In this document: positions 31,358-42,962 of the stretch, piece after piece
Position numbering within the stretch: position 1 is the stretch's first letter
How the letters are laid out: each line of letters starts with the position of its first letter
Source of the DNA: Diphasiastrum complanatum
Lineage: Eukaryota; Streptophyta; Lycopodiopsida; Lycopodiales; Lycopodiaceae
NCBI GenBank assembly: GCA_029204225.1
Contig: CM055107.1
Span: forward strand, 12,382,627-12,446,626
Length of the DNA: 64,000 bases
Reading direction: 5' to 3'
Position numbers and translations under genes: made by a program
The notes under the pieces: model-generated
What the model was told of the DNA's origin: nothing
The model's input: the letters and a program-made list of their open reading frames with translations, nothing else
Database searches by the model: none

Positions 31358-31905
31358 AACTATACCTTGGATGACGTGGTAATCAAGATGCCACAAGCAC
31401 AAAGAGAACTTGACCAAAATCAAAAACCAGTGGAACAAGTCTTCGAAGGACCTACGCGGACTCAACCCATGAATCTAGTTGAGCCAGGTGAAGAAGAGAA
31501 GATCGTGCATGTGGGATAACAGTTGACACCCACTCAATTAAAAGACTATGTGCATTATTGGTGGAATACAAAGATTGTTTCACGTGGAACTACAAGGATA
31601 TGAAGGGTATACCACCAACAGTAGTCCAGCATACCATACCTTTGGTAGATGGAGCAGTTCCCAAGGTGAGCCAATTGTATCACTGCAATCCTAACTACAC
31701 GGAATTGATTAAACAGAAGTTGCAGAAGTTACTAGGTGTCTATATCATTGATAATATTGAGCACACAGAATGGGTATCAACAATAGTCATAGTGCCCAGA
31801 AAGAATGGCAAAATGCAAATATGTGTGAACCTGAAAGCGTTAAATGCAGTTACCAAGAAGGATCATTTTCCCTTACCATTTACGGAAAGTGTTCTAGACA
31901 GAGTA
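31358..31905 (+). pseudogene. Element H, end of linker and N-terminal RT (second H piece)
   Basis: Continues the H frame left at 12459: TLDDVVIKMPQAQREL, then GPTRTQPMNLVEPGEE. TAA at 31517 and a frameshift near 31545 break it. RT N-terminus HTEWVSTIVIVPRKNGKMQI and KKDHFPLPFTESVLDRV (about 31755-31905). It is cut after GAGTA by element M and resumes at 40537. Matches R at 61420-61975. Confidence 0.87.
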
Positions 31906-32550
31906 TGTTCACAGATTCCTTTAATCTGTGAACACGGTTTTCTGCTTCTTCTTATACTTCTGTAGTTACGGTTCTTTATGGTACTTCTCCTTATTAGAAT
32001 AGTTACAAGCAAAAGTGTTACTCAGTTTTCAACATGTATTTCCCAGCCTGTCAATGGGAGACATGGTTTTGATACTCAGCTACATGCATAACCAATCATG
32101 TAACCATCTATAGCTCAAGAAGATCAACGTTTTAGAATAGGGAGCAATCTTACCATTATCTACTGAATTAGAAACAATCAAAGACAAGATTAACTACTGG
32201 AACAAGAAACAAGATTCAAGAAACAAGAAACAAAATTCCTAGCAGCATTTTAATAATCTAAGAATCAAGAAACACTCATTACTTGATGTTTAGATTACTC
32301 AAGAACAATCAAGAATTGGGTTGCAAGGGAGTATGCAAGATCTATACCACAAACCAGCCTGTCTAGTTTACTTGAATGCTGATTACTACCTCATTCCACA
32401 AACAAGATTTTAATCCTAATCCACAACTAAGCAAGAAACAAGAAACAAGAACCTAGTTAATCCACAATGCAAAGGAATCAAGCATGCTCATAGAAATCTC
32501 ACTCAAAAACATTGCCATGAACAAGGAGCTTAGCTATCATCAAAAACTTG
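31906..32550 (-). repeat. Element M 3' LTR, partial (R-U5 side)
   Basis: Plus-strand start TGTTCACAGATTCC matches 39429 onward to about 32550 (AGCTATCATCAA). Beyond that it does not match the 5' LTR, so the U3 side is deleted and the end of the ORF3 region abuts it. Confidence 0.85.
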
Positions 32551-35500
32551 GAAGCGGAGCTTACTTCAGAAATTGAGGGGGCCCAGATATTCTCTTATCT
32601 TTTCTAAAAAGCCCATTTCCTGCTAGTCTTCCACCATGGTCACATAGCGTGACAACATGAAGGCCGCTCTGTAGTATAGCCTGGCCATCATTTCATGGCC
32701 TTCTTCTGACTAGAGGGCAACATTTGGGTTGATTTTAATGGGCTCCAGGTCTCGATCCCAGTAACAATCTTGTTGCATCAAGAAGGCCATGGATCTGCAA
32801 TACTCGGCACTTTCCTGCATGCAAAGATCGGCACTTGATTTGTATTTATGCCTGAAGTTGAGTAATTGCAGCCTCAGATCATCCAGGGAGGTTTTCTCTG
32901 AAATTCCTGGAATGACTGGCTAGTTTACTATCTCCACTCAGGGCTTTTCGACATTTGAGTGGCATGTAGAAAGGATCCACTCGCTTCCATGCCGGTGCTT
33001 TTAAATACTTTTTAAGCCGCCTGTTATCTTTCAGGACTTTAGTCCACCATTCTGGCTGCGGTTGTAGCACGGCAATGATCTCAGCCCTGGTGGAGTGTTG
33101 GCTTTGATCAATGTCTTCTTTGTCTCCCCTCATGTTGGGAGGGTATTTCTCCTCAAATTTCTCTGACTCTCTTGTGTCAGCCAGTTTGCCTCTGGGCCTA
33201 GCAGGGGAAGTGGTCCTATGCAGCTGGGATGGCCTTGCCAGATAATCATCTAGGGCCTTGGTGCCCGTATCTTTCTCTTTAGCTTGCTCGCCTGTTGATG
33301 GCTCAGCTGCACCCTTGTCTGGCCTGGGCGAGAACCTTCTCATTTCTGGTTGATCTGCCAAGAAGTCGTCATCACCCCCCATGTCGGTGTTAATTTTTGG
33401 AAGGTCTAGGATGGAATGATCTGGAGAGAGGGGTGCGGGGGTGATAGGGATGGGCCCATTATTTTGCTAGGAGGTGATGAAGAGAGGGGAGATGGAAGAA
33501 TTGGGTAAGTTGGAATGAATGTTTCAGAAAAATTAAATGTAGAGTAAGAGGAAGGGATAAAGGTGGGAGGGGGTCGGAGAAAAGTCATGGAAGCAGTACC
33601 GGCAAACTAGCCACTCGATCTCGAGCTACCATCTGAAGGGTGGGTTTGCCCGTCTTGATTCCCTGCTCCATCATTCCCATCATTGTCCCGTGGCTTCGTT
33701 ATTTGAGAACCTGCTTGAGTCTTGCACATCGTGTCCCATAATTGGTTCACCTTGTCCAAGACTTGCTGCAGGGCCTTCGTGGTTTTTTCCAGCTGCTTCT
33801 AGGACTCCATGATGATTTTCTCTTGTTTGGCCACAATGTTCTCAAAATTTCTCTTTTCGGATTCTCGCTCTTGGATTAGTCTTACATATTTTTCCATCCG
33901 GATGGCTGAGGTCTGTGGAGCCTGGAATTGAATGTCCTCGGGCTTGACTAGAGGAGCGTTGACTGTCATTGCACCCGATGATCTGTCTCATACTTGGTCG
34001 ATTTGAACCATCTGGTGCTTCAGTTGTTGCTGGACCTCTTCCAAAGTGGATTTTTGCCCGGCCACCACGGATCTGGTTTCCATTGTCTCTTCCTCTTTTT
34101 CTTTGGCCAGCCTTTGATATCGCATAATTTTCTGGTCTTTATGTTGGACCTTGCTCTCGAGCACTTGATGTTGGCTCACCAACCAATGCATGTGGTAGCT
34201 CGTTTTGGATAGGCCTATCATCGAGCGCTTGGCTGCTTCAGTGAGCTTTTCAGGGTTAGTGAGAGTTGTCTACTGATTTGGGGTGTGGGATGGTGAGGCT
34301 AAACCAAAAAATGAATGTGGTGTTAGAGCTGAAGATGGAGGTGGAGGTGGAGGGAGTGGAGGGATAATATTAGTAATGATTGTGGTGGTGGTGGTTAGTG
34401 GAGGGGTCAGACTTCTTCCTGGTTGCTCCACCTTTTCTAGCTCATCATGGCTTATTTCCCTCAGGTCTGCAACATCAAAATATTGAGATGTGTCCAGTGT
34501 GTGGACTTGCTGGGCCTGTGGTTGTTGAGCCACTTTTGTGTCCTGGGGACTGGATATCCCCACTCCTCTCCCCCCCCCATAATTTGTGCCAATGGTGATG
34601 TTGGTGGCGTTGGTGTAGTAATCAGTGTGGCTGGGTTGGTGGCTTCATCTGATAGACCTGTGGCTTGAGTTACTGCCGTATCAGATGGTTGTGTATATGT
34701 AGTTGCTCCATCACCCTCGTCGATGACATGTGAGGGTGACGAGTGTTGTTGTGATGTCGTGGATGAGCTGCCAACATCTGAGGTGGAACCATCTGAAACT
34801 GATCCCACTAGTGATGTGCTCTTAGATTGAAGCTTCTCTTGCTTCTGTTATTGCCGTGTGCCCGACAACTGAGCCTTTGAGGTATCTGTCTGTTGAGCTC
34901 TGAAAGTTGCAGCTATTTGTGGATCCTGTGGTGGGCTTCTTGGCTTCTGCACCAGAGGGAGGATACTGATGTTGACTCGTTTAGCCTGGGATCTCGATGG
35001 TGAAGTGTTCCTTGCATGCTTGGACTTCTTGTGTTCAATGGGAATTTCCCATGCCTTGTCCGCAAGCTGCAGTTGTTGTTGAAGCTTTGGCCCGTTCTGT
35101 ACTTGGTGAAGAGTGATATCTGTCATCAGATATCCCAATACTATGATGGGTTGCTTGTTGTTAATGCACTCATGAAGACAATTCGAAACAAACTGTACCC
35201 AGTCATAGAGATTCTGGGAGTGCAGTCGTGAATCTGCCATCATGTGAAATAGGGACATGGGTATCCTCTGCAACTTTTTCCTTGGTCGTTGTGTGCACTT
35301 TGTCAAGTACGCACATGCCGCTTGTAATTGGGATTCATTTATTGCGTCAACTCGATACTCGTCCTTGTTTTTCCTGTTTGCTAGTGATGGATCAATAAAT
35401 TTGAAATACGTTGTCTGTTCGATTTCTTAAGTGTTCTCGTGATAGCATTGGGCCCTCTTGGGAACCCAAAAGGTTGCAAGTCGGCCGGTGCAAATGATAG

Positions 35501-35758
35501 GTTGTAAACATAGTTCGTCACAGGAGGGACTATTAGCTGGCATGACCTTGCTGTAGCATTGTAGTTGGTGTAGATCATATGCACAAGATAGGGGCTTTGA
35601 TACCCCGTTAGGACAGGCATTTGGAACTCAATGGCTTGAAAGAAAGTTGTTGTCTGTTGGTACCAGTGTTGCATTTCTGTAAAATCCAATTTGGATAAGT
35701 GGATGTCAAGCTTATTGGTTGCGGGGTCATCAGAGCTGGAGGCAGGGTTGGTAGACAT
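32551..35758 (-). pseudogene. Element M ORF2/ORF3 region, degenerate
   Basis: Start at ATG 35758 (MSTNPASSSDDPATNKL). N-terminal part has YLVHMIYTNYNATARSC and LQPFGFP. A helical part YDWVQFVSNCLHECI and VLGYLMTDI (about 35130-35200) corresponds to YNWFKTISGELKRAI in T. A Ser/Thr/Pro-rich stretch (34270-34810) is followed by coiled coil (34221-33990 and about 33920-33720: IMRYQRLAKEKEEETMETR, LEEVQQQLKHQMVQI). C-terminal motif VDPFYMPLKCRK (about 32960) and ARLYYRAAFMLS (about 32660) match T ORF3. Several frameshifts and stops. The order is the same as in T, so it is the same extra-ORF module, strongly diverged. Confidence 0.65.
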
Positions 35759-35799
35759 GATGAAGAAATTGGAAAAAGAGAGAAACAAATAATCTGAAA

Positions 35800-37324
35800 A
35801 AAGGGTGTCGGTGGAGATGGGAGCGCAGGGACTTTGGGAATCATCTGAGTTGATTCACTACCGAACGTGGAAGCTTGGTCTGATTGTTTAATTTCTGTCT
35901 CCTTAGACAAGGGCTTTATCGGCTGTTTAAGCTTCGCACGCATCTGTTTTTGATGCTTGGTTAATTGTGTATCAATGATTTTATTTTTTTGTAACCGAGG
36001 TTTTTGCGGTTTTTGAGTGGGCGGTGTTAGCTTACTTATTATATCATCATTGATTGTATCCCAGACTTCGTCTGGATACACATCCCATGTATAAACTTTG
36101 GATTTGGGCCTGTATGCTTGTGTGTTGGGTATTTTGGACGTCAGTTGGACATGAGCCAATGGTCTTGGAGTCTTGATCACCTTAGGAATTGATTTTGGTG
36201 GATGAGGTTGGGCATCTAGATAGAGGAGTACATGTTCATCCGTCATTTCTACATCATCTATGGAAATAATACCTTCTTCCAAAACATGGGCGGTAGAGAC
36301 GCTAGGTTCTCCTGGGCACCAAGCTATAGGAATCGGGTCAATCATCATAAGTGGGATGATGGGTCTGTCAATGTCTATAGAAGATGGGATAATATCCACA
36401 TCTGTTGTAGCGGTTTTGATACGACATCGATTGGAATCTGCACAGTCCACAGTGGCTAGTGCATGACCCCAATTGATTATGTCCGTGGATCGTGTATAAT
36501 GGCCTTTTGGTTGGATCGGGGCACTATCTGATTCATCATATGTTGTAGATGACCAATCATCGTATACCTTGGTTAGCTTGACATGGCCTGCTGAGTCAAC
36601 CGTGACTCATTTCTCGTGGTTGCCAAAGGTAATTTTACTTTGCTTCCAATCTTGGACAACACCTGCCATCTGGAGCCAAGGTGTATCAAGAAAGGAGTTT
36701 ATATGTATTAGCATCTTCTGGTAGGTCTAAGATGACACAATCGATAACAAACTTGACACCTGCTATCCGAACTTTTATATTTGATAAATGACCAGCAGGG
36801 TTGGTAACTCGTTGATCAGCCATGCGAAGTTTATATCGTGGTTGATCGAGGGTATGGAAGCCCCATGACTTTGCCAATGACAAAGCCATTATATTAACGC
36901 CTAATCCACTATCGAGGATAGCGGATACTGTGGGATAATCTTTATAGGACAAAGGTAGTGTGGTGCTATTCCCCTTAGCAACACCTATATTCATCATATT
37001 CATCAAAATCTGAGGAATTTTGAGAATGTCTTCTGGTTTTCGTTGTTCATCAGGAATAGGAGGCAACTGAAAACTACGATGGATATAGCGTTGAAGTCTG
37101 GTGAAGGATTTGATTGCACTATGGAACGGCATAATGAGTTGAGCTTGCAGGAGGTCAGAAAATACTTCAAGTCCGTGTAGGGATTGCTCCTTTTCGGGGA
37201 TATGAGCTGATAACGGACTTTCTGTATGTTCTTCCTCTCGCAAAAATTCATCTCGGAATTTGTTGTATGGTCTTTGTTTGACTTTTGGGTCCGGGTAGTC
37301 TGTTGGTAATGTGGAAGCCGTCAA
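35800..37324 (-). pseudogene. Element M protease and linker, joined to the ORF2 region
   Basis: The frame 37324-36686 holds the retropepsin-like site AILDSGLGVNIMALS (about 36930-36890), which keeps a DSG triad, then KVRIAGVKFVIDCVILDLPE. The linker frame 36450-35608 has PLMMIDPIPIAWCPGEPS and a Lys/Pro-rich tail, matching the TFGMNMINVAWL linker of H. Where relatives begin RT, the sequence passes to the ORF2 start, marking the polymerase deletion. Confidence 0.78.
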
Positions 37325-38912
37325 ATGGCTTCCATGTGGGTCAGCTATTTTTCCATGGTTTTGTTGCTATTCTTGTTGTTGGCGTTGTGCTCTAGTAAGA
37401 ACTCTAACAGGTTCAGATGTGATATGATGTGCTGGAAGGATCCTGTTAGGTTGTTTAGGACAGTCTTTGAAGCTGTGTTTGCGAACATAGTTGGGACATT
37501 CCTCATGGTATTGGTTTTTTACTTTACAGTCAGCCATGAAATGTCCAGTTTTCTCACAAATAAAGCGGCGGTTGCTCATGGGTCTCGTGGTGATAGCGTA
37601 ACCATCTTGGATGGCTAGCTGTGTTGGGTTTTCTGGTGGTGTGGAATACTCAGCTTGTTTGCATGAGCATGAGTTGTCAGGTTGATAATGGTGATGACTA
37701 AATAATGGAATTATTGTATTATTGTGATATGATTGATCATACGAGTTTTCTACCAAATGTGCTTGGGCAGATTCTTGAGGATGTCTATGTTTTTGTGCTC
37801 CTAGATCTTGTTGTCCTCTTGGTGGTGGTCCTAAGAGCGCCAGCTGTGGTTGAGGGTCATGTTTAGATTGTCTGGGCAACTCTTGTATATGGACTTGGTT
37901 GTTTCGTCTCACGTGTTCTCTCGTCTATGGTGGATTTGGCCAGTGGGTAACTGACCCGACATTGAACTCTAGATAGACTTAAGAGTGTTCTGACACTCTT
38001 TTGTGAGTTTCTCCATCTGTTGTTGGTGTTGCTGGTTAAGCAACTCCATCTATGTCTTCCATAACTGTTCTCGAGTGTCATCGTTTGGGCGAGCTTCTTG
38101 GACAACACGATGTGCTCTCCGTTCTCGTGGTTCATCAACATCAAAGCCCTCGTCTTCTTCCCGAATGGCATCAGACATGGCTTGTTTCAATGATGTATAT
38201 TCATCATTCTGACGAAGTTCACATCTTATTGATCATGGGAGTCCAACGCGGAACCAAATGATGAGCATGGATTCGGTGGGTTGCTCTTGTACCTGACTTT
38301 TTAATCGTTTAAATCATTCAATGTAGTCATGTACTTTTTCGTCTTTTGTCATTTTGAAATAACTTAGTTTGACAAAAGGACTTTCTATCAAGCAAAAGGA
38401 CTTTCTATCAAGCAAAATGGCTTGAAGCATTTGATAAAGGCCTCCTTCAAGAGTGACCAGTCACGTTTATCTTCACGATCAAGGTTAAAAAACCATTCTC
38501 GTGCTCGATCGATCATGGTCATCGAGAACAATTGAATCATGGTGTCTGGTGATGTTTCGCCATAGACATCACATGCATTCTCAAAGACTTGAAGAAATCT
38601 TTGAGGATCAATGTTGCCATCGTACTTAGGTAAGTCGAGCTGTGGGGTCCTTTCTTCAGTACGTGGAACATTATTTGCGAAAGCTCCATTTAAGTGAGCT
38701 CTTGCATGTGAGGATTCGGCAGCATGAAATTGTGGTCGTTTGTATGGAGCTTCATAACGCATAAGTTCTCATCTATCGAATGGGTTCGTGGATGGCTCTT
38801 GGACTTGAGATTTCATCCGAGAATATCTGTTAAATTGAGCCTGTTCGGTGGATGCGAAAACCATATTTGGTGGATAGTCCTTCGTAGAATTCGAATCATA
38901 AGGGCGATCCAT
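37325..38912 (-). pseudogene. Element M gag and zinc-knuckle region
   Basis: Start chosen at ATG 38912 (MDRPYDSNSTKDYPPNM); an in-frame TGA follows after 47 codons, then the frame reopens. Gag domain: PQLDLPKYDGNIDPQRFLQV, REWFFNLDREDKRDWSLLKE (about 38640-38430). Zinc-knuckle remnants ICEKTGHFMADC (first Cys lost) and CPNYVRKHSFKDCP (about 37560-37470). A small direct repeat GGACTTTCTATCAAGCAAAA lies at about 38379-38417. Frameshifts near 38390 and 37900. Confidence 0.75.
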
Positions 38913-39409
38913 GACAGCGGTTGAGAACTGACGCGAAAGCGTCGGTCGAGATTTGTTGCGAAGCTGTCGGTCGAGATCTGTGGCGAGGGCGTTGGTCGAG
39001 ATCTGACGTGAAGCATTGTCGGTCGAGATTTGACGCGAGGTTGTCAGTCGAGATCTGATGCGAGGTCGTCGGTTGAGGTCGGTCGAGATCTAAGTGAAGG
39101 CCATCAGTTGAGATTTAAGAGGATGGCATCGGTTGAGATCTGATGCAGTGTGTCGGTTGAGATCTAACTGAAGGCCATCATTTGAGATTAGATTGTAGCG
39201 CATCGGTCGAGATTTGCAAGATGGCTCTGGCGCTAGTCGAGATTGAACCGTGGCTCAACTTGGAAATGAGCGTGAAGCGTCGGTTGAGAAGTGCGATTCG
39301 CGGTAGGCAGGATGAAAATAGTGTGCTCTGTGATGAAGGCGTGGAAGTTCGGAGAGCGATGGGTGTGTGGCACAGATCAAAATGGTTTGGGTGGTTTAAT
39401 GTATGTGGA
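38913..39409 (-). repeat. Element M leader with CAGATCTCGACCGAC array
   Basis: On the plus strand the unit reads GTCGGTCGAGATCTGACGCGAGG and variants, repeated from about 38940 to 39260 at 25-35 base spacing. It sits between primer site and gag start, as the motif arrays do in T and R. The same core occurs at 7140-7490 and 42612-42962. Confidence 0.8.
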
Positions 39410-39426
39410 GCTGTGCAACGACACCA
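39410..39426 (-). promoter_or_regulatory. Element M primer binding site (diverged)
   Basis: On the minus strand TGGTGTCGTTGCACAGC, two bases after the LTR end. It has the TGG(N)6TTGC shape of the tRNA-Asp site but several mismatches, so the tRNA is uncertain. Confidence 0.55.
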
Positions 39427-39428
39427 AA

Positions 39429-40536
39429 TGTTCACGGATTCCTTGAATTTGTGAACACGGTTTTCTGCTTCTTCTTATACTTCTGTAGTTACGGTTCTTT
39501 ATGGTACTTCTTCTTATTAGAACAGTTACAAGCAGAAGTGTTACTCAGTTTTCAGCTTGTATTTCCCAGCCTGTCAATGGGAGACATGGTTTTGATACTC
39601 AGCTACATGCATAACCACCCATGTAACCATCTATAGCTCAAGAAGATCAACGTTTTAGAACAAGGAGCAATCTTACCATTATCTACTAAATCAAAAACAA
39701 TCAAAGACAAGATTAACTACTAGAACAAGAAACGAGATTCAAGAAACAAGAAACGAGATTCAAGAAACAAGAAACAAGATTCCTAGTAGCATTTTAATAA
39801 TCTAAGAATCAAGAAACACTCATTACTTGATGCTGAGATTACTCAAGAACAATCAAAAACTGGGTTGCAAGGGAGTATGCAAGATCTATACCACAAACCA
39901 GCCTATCCAGTTTACTTGAATGTTGATTACTACCTCATTTCACAAACAAGAACTGAATCCTAATCCACAACTAAGCAAGAAACAAGAAACAAGAACCTAG
40001 TTAATCTAGAATGCAAAGGAATCAAGCATGCTCATAGAAATCTCACTCAAGAACATTGCCATGAACAAGGAGCTTAGCTATCATCAAGAACTCGTGTAGG
40101 ATCCTCTTTATTAGCTCAAGAGAACTTCACAATACATTCAAAAGCTCCCTCACAAGACAGGGGGGGCCCTTAAATAAGCAAGAAGGCTGCCCATGTGGAG
40201 CCCAAGTGGCAATTCCACCAAATTATAAATTACATGTGGAATTTGCCCTTCCACTAAAGGTCACCATCAAAAGGTGGCTCACTCTTACTAATTTAAGGGA
40301 GGTCTACATTTATCTACAATGCCTAGGAAATATTACTAGCTCCTACATGGTCATTCCTTCTTTGGGATACACCATGTAAGCTCACATAGATAACTCATTG
40401 TCTTCCTAGCTAGTACTTCCTCGGCTCTCAGCTTCTTTTGCTCTCCTCCTTCTGAGATCTCCTCGGTCATGGGTGAGAGATAACTTGTGTCTTCAGCTTG
40501 GCTCCACATCTGAGGATTCTTTGGGATCCGCTAACT
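39429..40536 (-). repeat. Element M 5' LTR (about 1.1 kb)
   Basis: Plus-strand start TGTTCACGG gives the ...CCGTGAACA end on the minus strand. The other end, GCTAACT, has lost the expected CA (plus-strand reading). A TATA-like TTATTTAAGG (about 40168-40178, minus) and an AATAAA (40107-40112, minus) mark the promoter and polyadenylation signal. It is rich in CAAGAAACAAGAAAC repeats. The right flank is GAGTA and then H polymerase. Confidence 0.82.
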
Positions 40537-41687
40537 GAGTAGCAGGAGCAGAAGCCTACAGTTCTTTGGACATTTTTAGCAGCTACAATCAAGTGAAAAT
40601 AGCACTGCAAGATCAGCACAAGACAACATTCACCGCTGAATGGGAAACCTATGCCTACAAAGTGATGTCGTTTGGACTTTGTAACGCCCCAAGTACCTTC
40701 CAACGAGTTATGCAAGCAACATTCAAAGAATATTTGCAGAAAGTTTTGGAGATCTTCTTGGATGATCTATGCATGCACGGACCTAACTTTGAGCACTTAT
40801 CCAATTTGGAAAAGGTGTTGATGAAATGCCGCGATTATCAAATATTCTTGAACCCATAGAAGTGTCAATTTTGGGTGACACATGGCCTCATTCTCGGCCA
40901 TATAGTATCAAGACACGAGATCACCACAAACATGTCAAAGATAAGGATCATTATTGATATGCCACCACCAGGAACGATCCGCGAAGTCTATCTTTTCATG
41001 GGTCATGCTAACTACTATCGGATTTTTATTCTAGATTTTGTGGAGTTGGCTCGGCCAATCTACAAGCTCACAACGAAACCACATTAGACAAAGGAGGCCC
41101 TACATGCTTTCCAGAAACTTAAAGATGCATTGGTCTCAATGGCAATATTACGTCCACCCAATTGGTCCATCAAGTTTCATGTGCATATGGACGCATTAAA
41201 GTATCCAGTGGGAGCAGTTTTAACCCAGTCAGGAGAACACAAAAAGAATTCCCCAATCCAATTTTCTGGTCGACAACTCAGTGATTCAGAGATAAACTAC
41301 TCAACCATACAGCGGGAGGCACTGGCCATAATTTATGTGGTTAAAAAATTTCGGCATTATTTGATGGCACATTTTGTTTTTTATACGGACCATCAACCCT
41401 TGATGTATCTGGGTAATAAAACCTACGACACAGGGAGAATCACTTGGTTATTTCTGTTGTTGGAGTTTGATTTTGGATAGTGGTTCGCAAGGGAAAGTAG
41501 CATTATATGGTGGATCATGTGTCGTAAATCAAAGGGAAGGAGATTGCAGCACTTGATGATGAGCTACCAGATGCTTCCTTGTTTTACATTGATACTATAC
41601 TTGAATGGGCCGTAGATATAGTTGACTATTAATGTGGGGCCAACCGGATAAATCTCTACCCAAGGCGGAACAGCGAAAACTTTTTGT
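40537..41687 (+). pseudogene. Element H polymerase fragment, copy B (third H piece)
   Basis: Continues the RT interrupted at 31905. The first bases are the GAGTA duplication, then AGAEAYSSLDIF and FSSYNQVKIALQDQHKTTF. FGLCNAPSTFQRVM, catalytic EIFLDDLCMHG, RNase H FHVHMDALKYPVGAVLTQ and YTDHQPLMYL are present. TAG at 40857 and TAG at 41085 (TGG in R) and a frameshift near 41478 are shared with copy A. The integrase start is truncated at about 41687. Confidence 0.88.
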
Positions 41688-42452
41688 AAAATGTACCTAC
41701 TCCATGCTAAAATGAAAAGAGCCTCCACGAGTTTTGGTGCATCCATTGAGCTCCTTGAATCATGCTTATTTCTTGAGTGATGCATTTATGATCTTGCCTT
41801 TCTCTCCTTTGTGTCTGGTTGTGGATAGTAGAGTGGATTAGTTTTCCTGCTTTCCTATAGTGGAGTAGATTTCTTTTCTTGTTTGTGGATTAGTGTAGGA
41901 ATCAGCATTCAGGTAAACTAAATAGGCCGGGTTTGTGCTGTAATTCTTACATATCGCCTTACAACCATGTTCCTGATATTCTTGGGATGTCCAAGAATCA
42001 AAAGACTAGTTGGTTTCTTGATTCTTGGACTTCTGAAATGCTGCTAGAATAGTTTCTTGTTTCAATTCTATGGATTAATGCAAGTGTAGTATGTTTATAA
42101 TCTGATTTCAAACTCATTTTTGCAGCATTAGAGTAGGATTTTAGTCATTGTTCAACGCTTTTGCATGTTGATCTAATGGTTGAACATTTTGGCATGCATG
42201 ATTGACTGATTGTGGTCATTTATGCATGTGCTCCAGTGCAAGAGTGACCAATCTGAGTGTCCTCTGACAGGCAGGACAAGAACTACAACGATTACCAGCC
42301 TCCTTCTATCTGATCTAGGCATTATAATAAATCAAGAAAGATAAACTTAAAATAGCCCACCATCTCTGCTGACAGGTAGAACATCAGCATAAACTATAAA
42401 CAAGACAAGAAATAGTAGCAACTGATCCTCTGGAGTAGGGGATCAGTAAACA
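41688..42452 (+). repeat. M2-type LTR fragment with degenerate primer site, copy B
   Basis: Same as 6216-6980. It ends GATCAGTAAACA at 42452, followed by TTTGGCCCATTGCCGC. Confidence 0.6.
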
Positions 42453-42611
42453 TTTGGCCCATTGCCGCTTGTCCACTCACATGTTGAAATGATCAATGTT
42501 GCAACACTACTCCTAATCAGATCCATCCAAGAAACGTGGCACATTTCAAGATCTGTTCACAGCTTAGAACGATGTGCAACCACCCTCCACACGTCCTACA
42601 TACAATCTCAG

Positions 42612-42962
42612 ATCCTTCTACATCCTCCTCTAGGCACAGTTTACCCATCGTCTGCACCTCCCTCCGTCACCATCTCAGCCGACCCCTCATTCTCTCCCAT
42701 CTCAGCCGAGACCTCCTCCGTCACCGTCTCAGTCGAGCACATTCGCCCCCATCTCGCCCGAGTCTCCCCTCGTTGAAATCTCGATTGACACCCTCCTTGA
42801 GATCTTGACCTTCATCAGATCTTGACTGAAGACCCTCATCAAATCTCGACCGAAGCACTTCATTACCATCTCGATCGATGCCCTCCATTACCAACTCAAC
42901 CGACGCCCTCCATTACCATCTCGAACGACACCCTCCGTTACCATCTCGACTTAAATGAAGCG
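42612..42962 (+). repeat. CATCTCGACCGA-type array (M2 leader), copy B
   Basis: Same array as 7140-7490, with a few CG to CA changes (for example CCCTCCATTACC). Confidence 0.7.

Larger units (their letters stand above)
31906..40536 (-). mobile_element. Element M, minus-strand gypsy element lacking RT, RNase H and integrase
   Basis: Flanked by a 5-bp duplication GAGTA (31901-31905 and 40537-40541) inside the RT of H. On the minus strand: 5' LTR 40536-39429, primer site, leader array, gag, zinc knuckles, protease, linker, then directly ORF2/ORF3-type sequence and a partial 3' LTR. The polymerase core between linker and ORF2 is absent (junction near 35790-35830). It could only move with proteins from a relative. 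Confidence 0.87.

Noticed and set aside
34260-34420. GGTGG-rich microsatellite as a separate feature
   Set aside because: It is the Pro/Thr-rich coding part of the M ORF2/ORF3 region read on the other strand.
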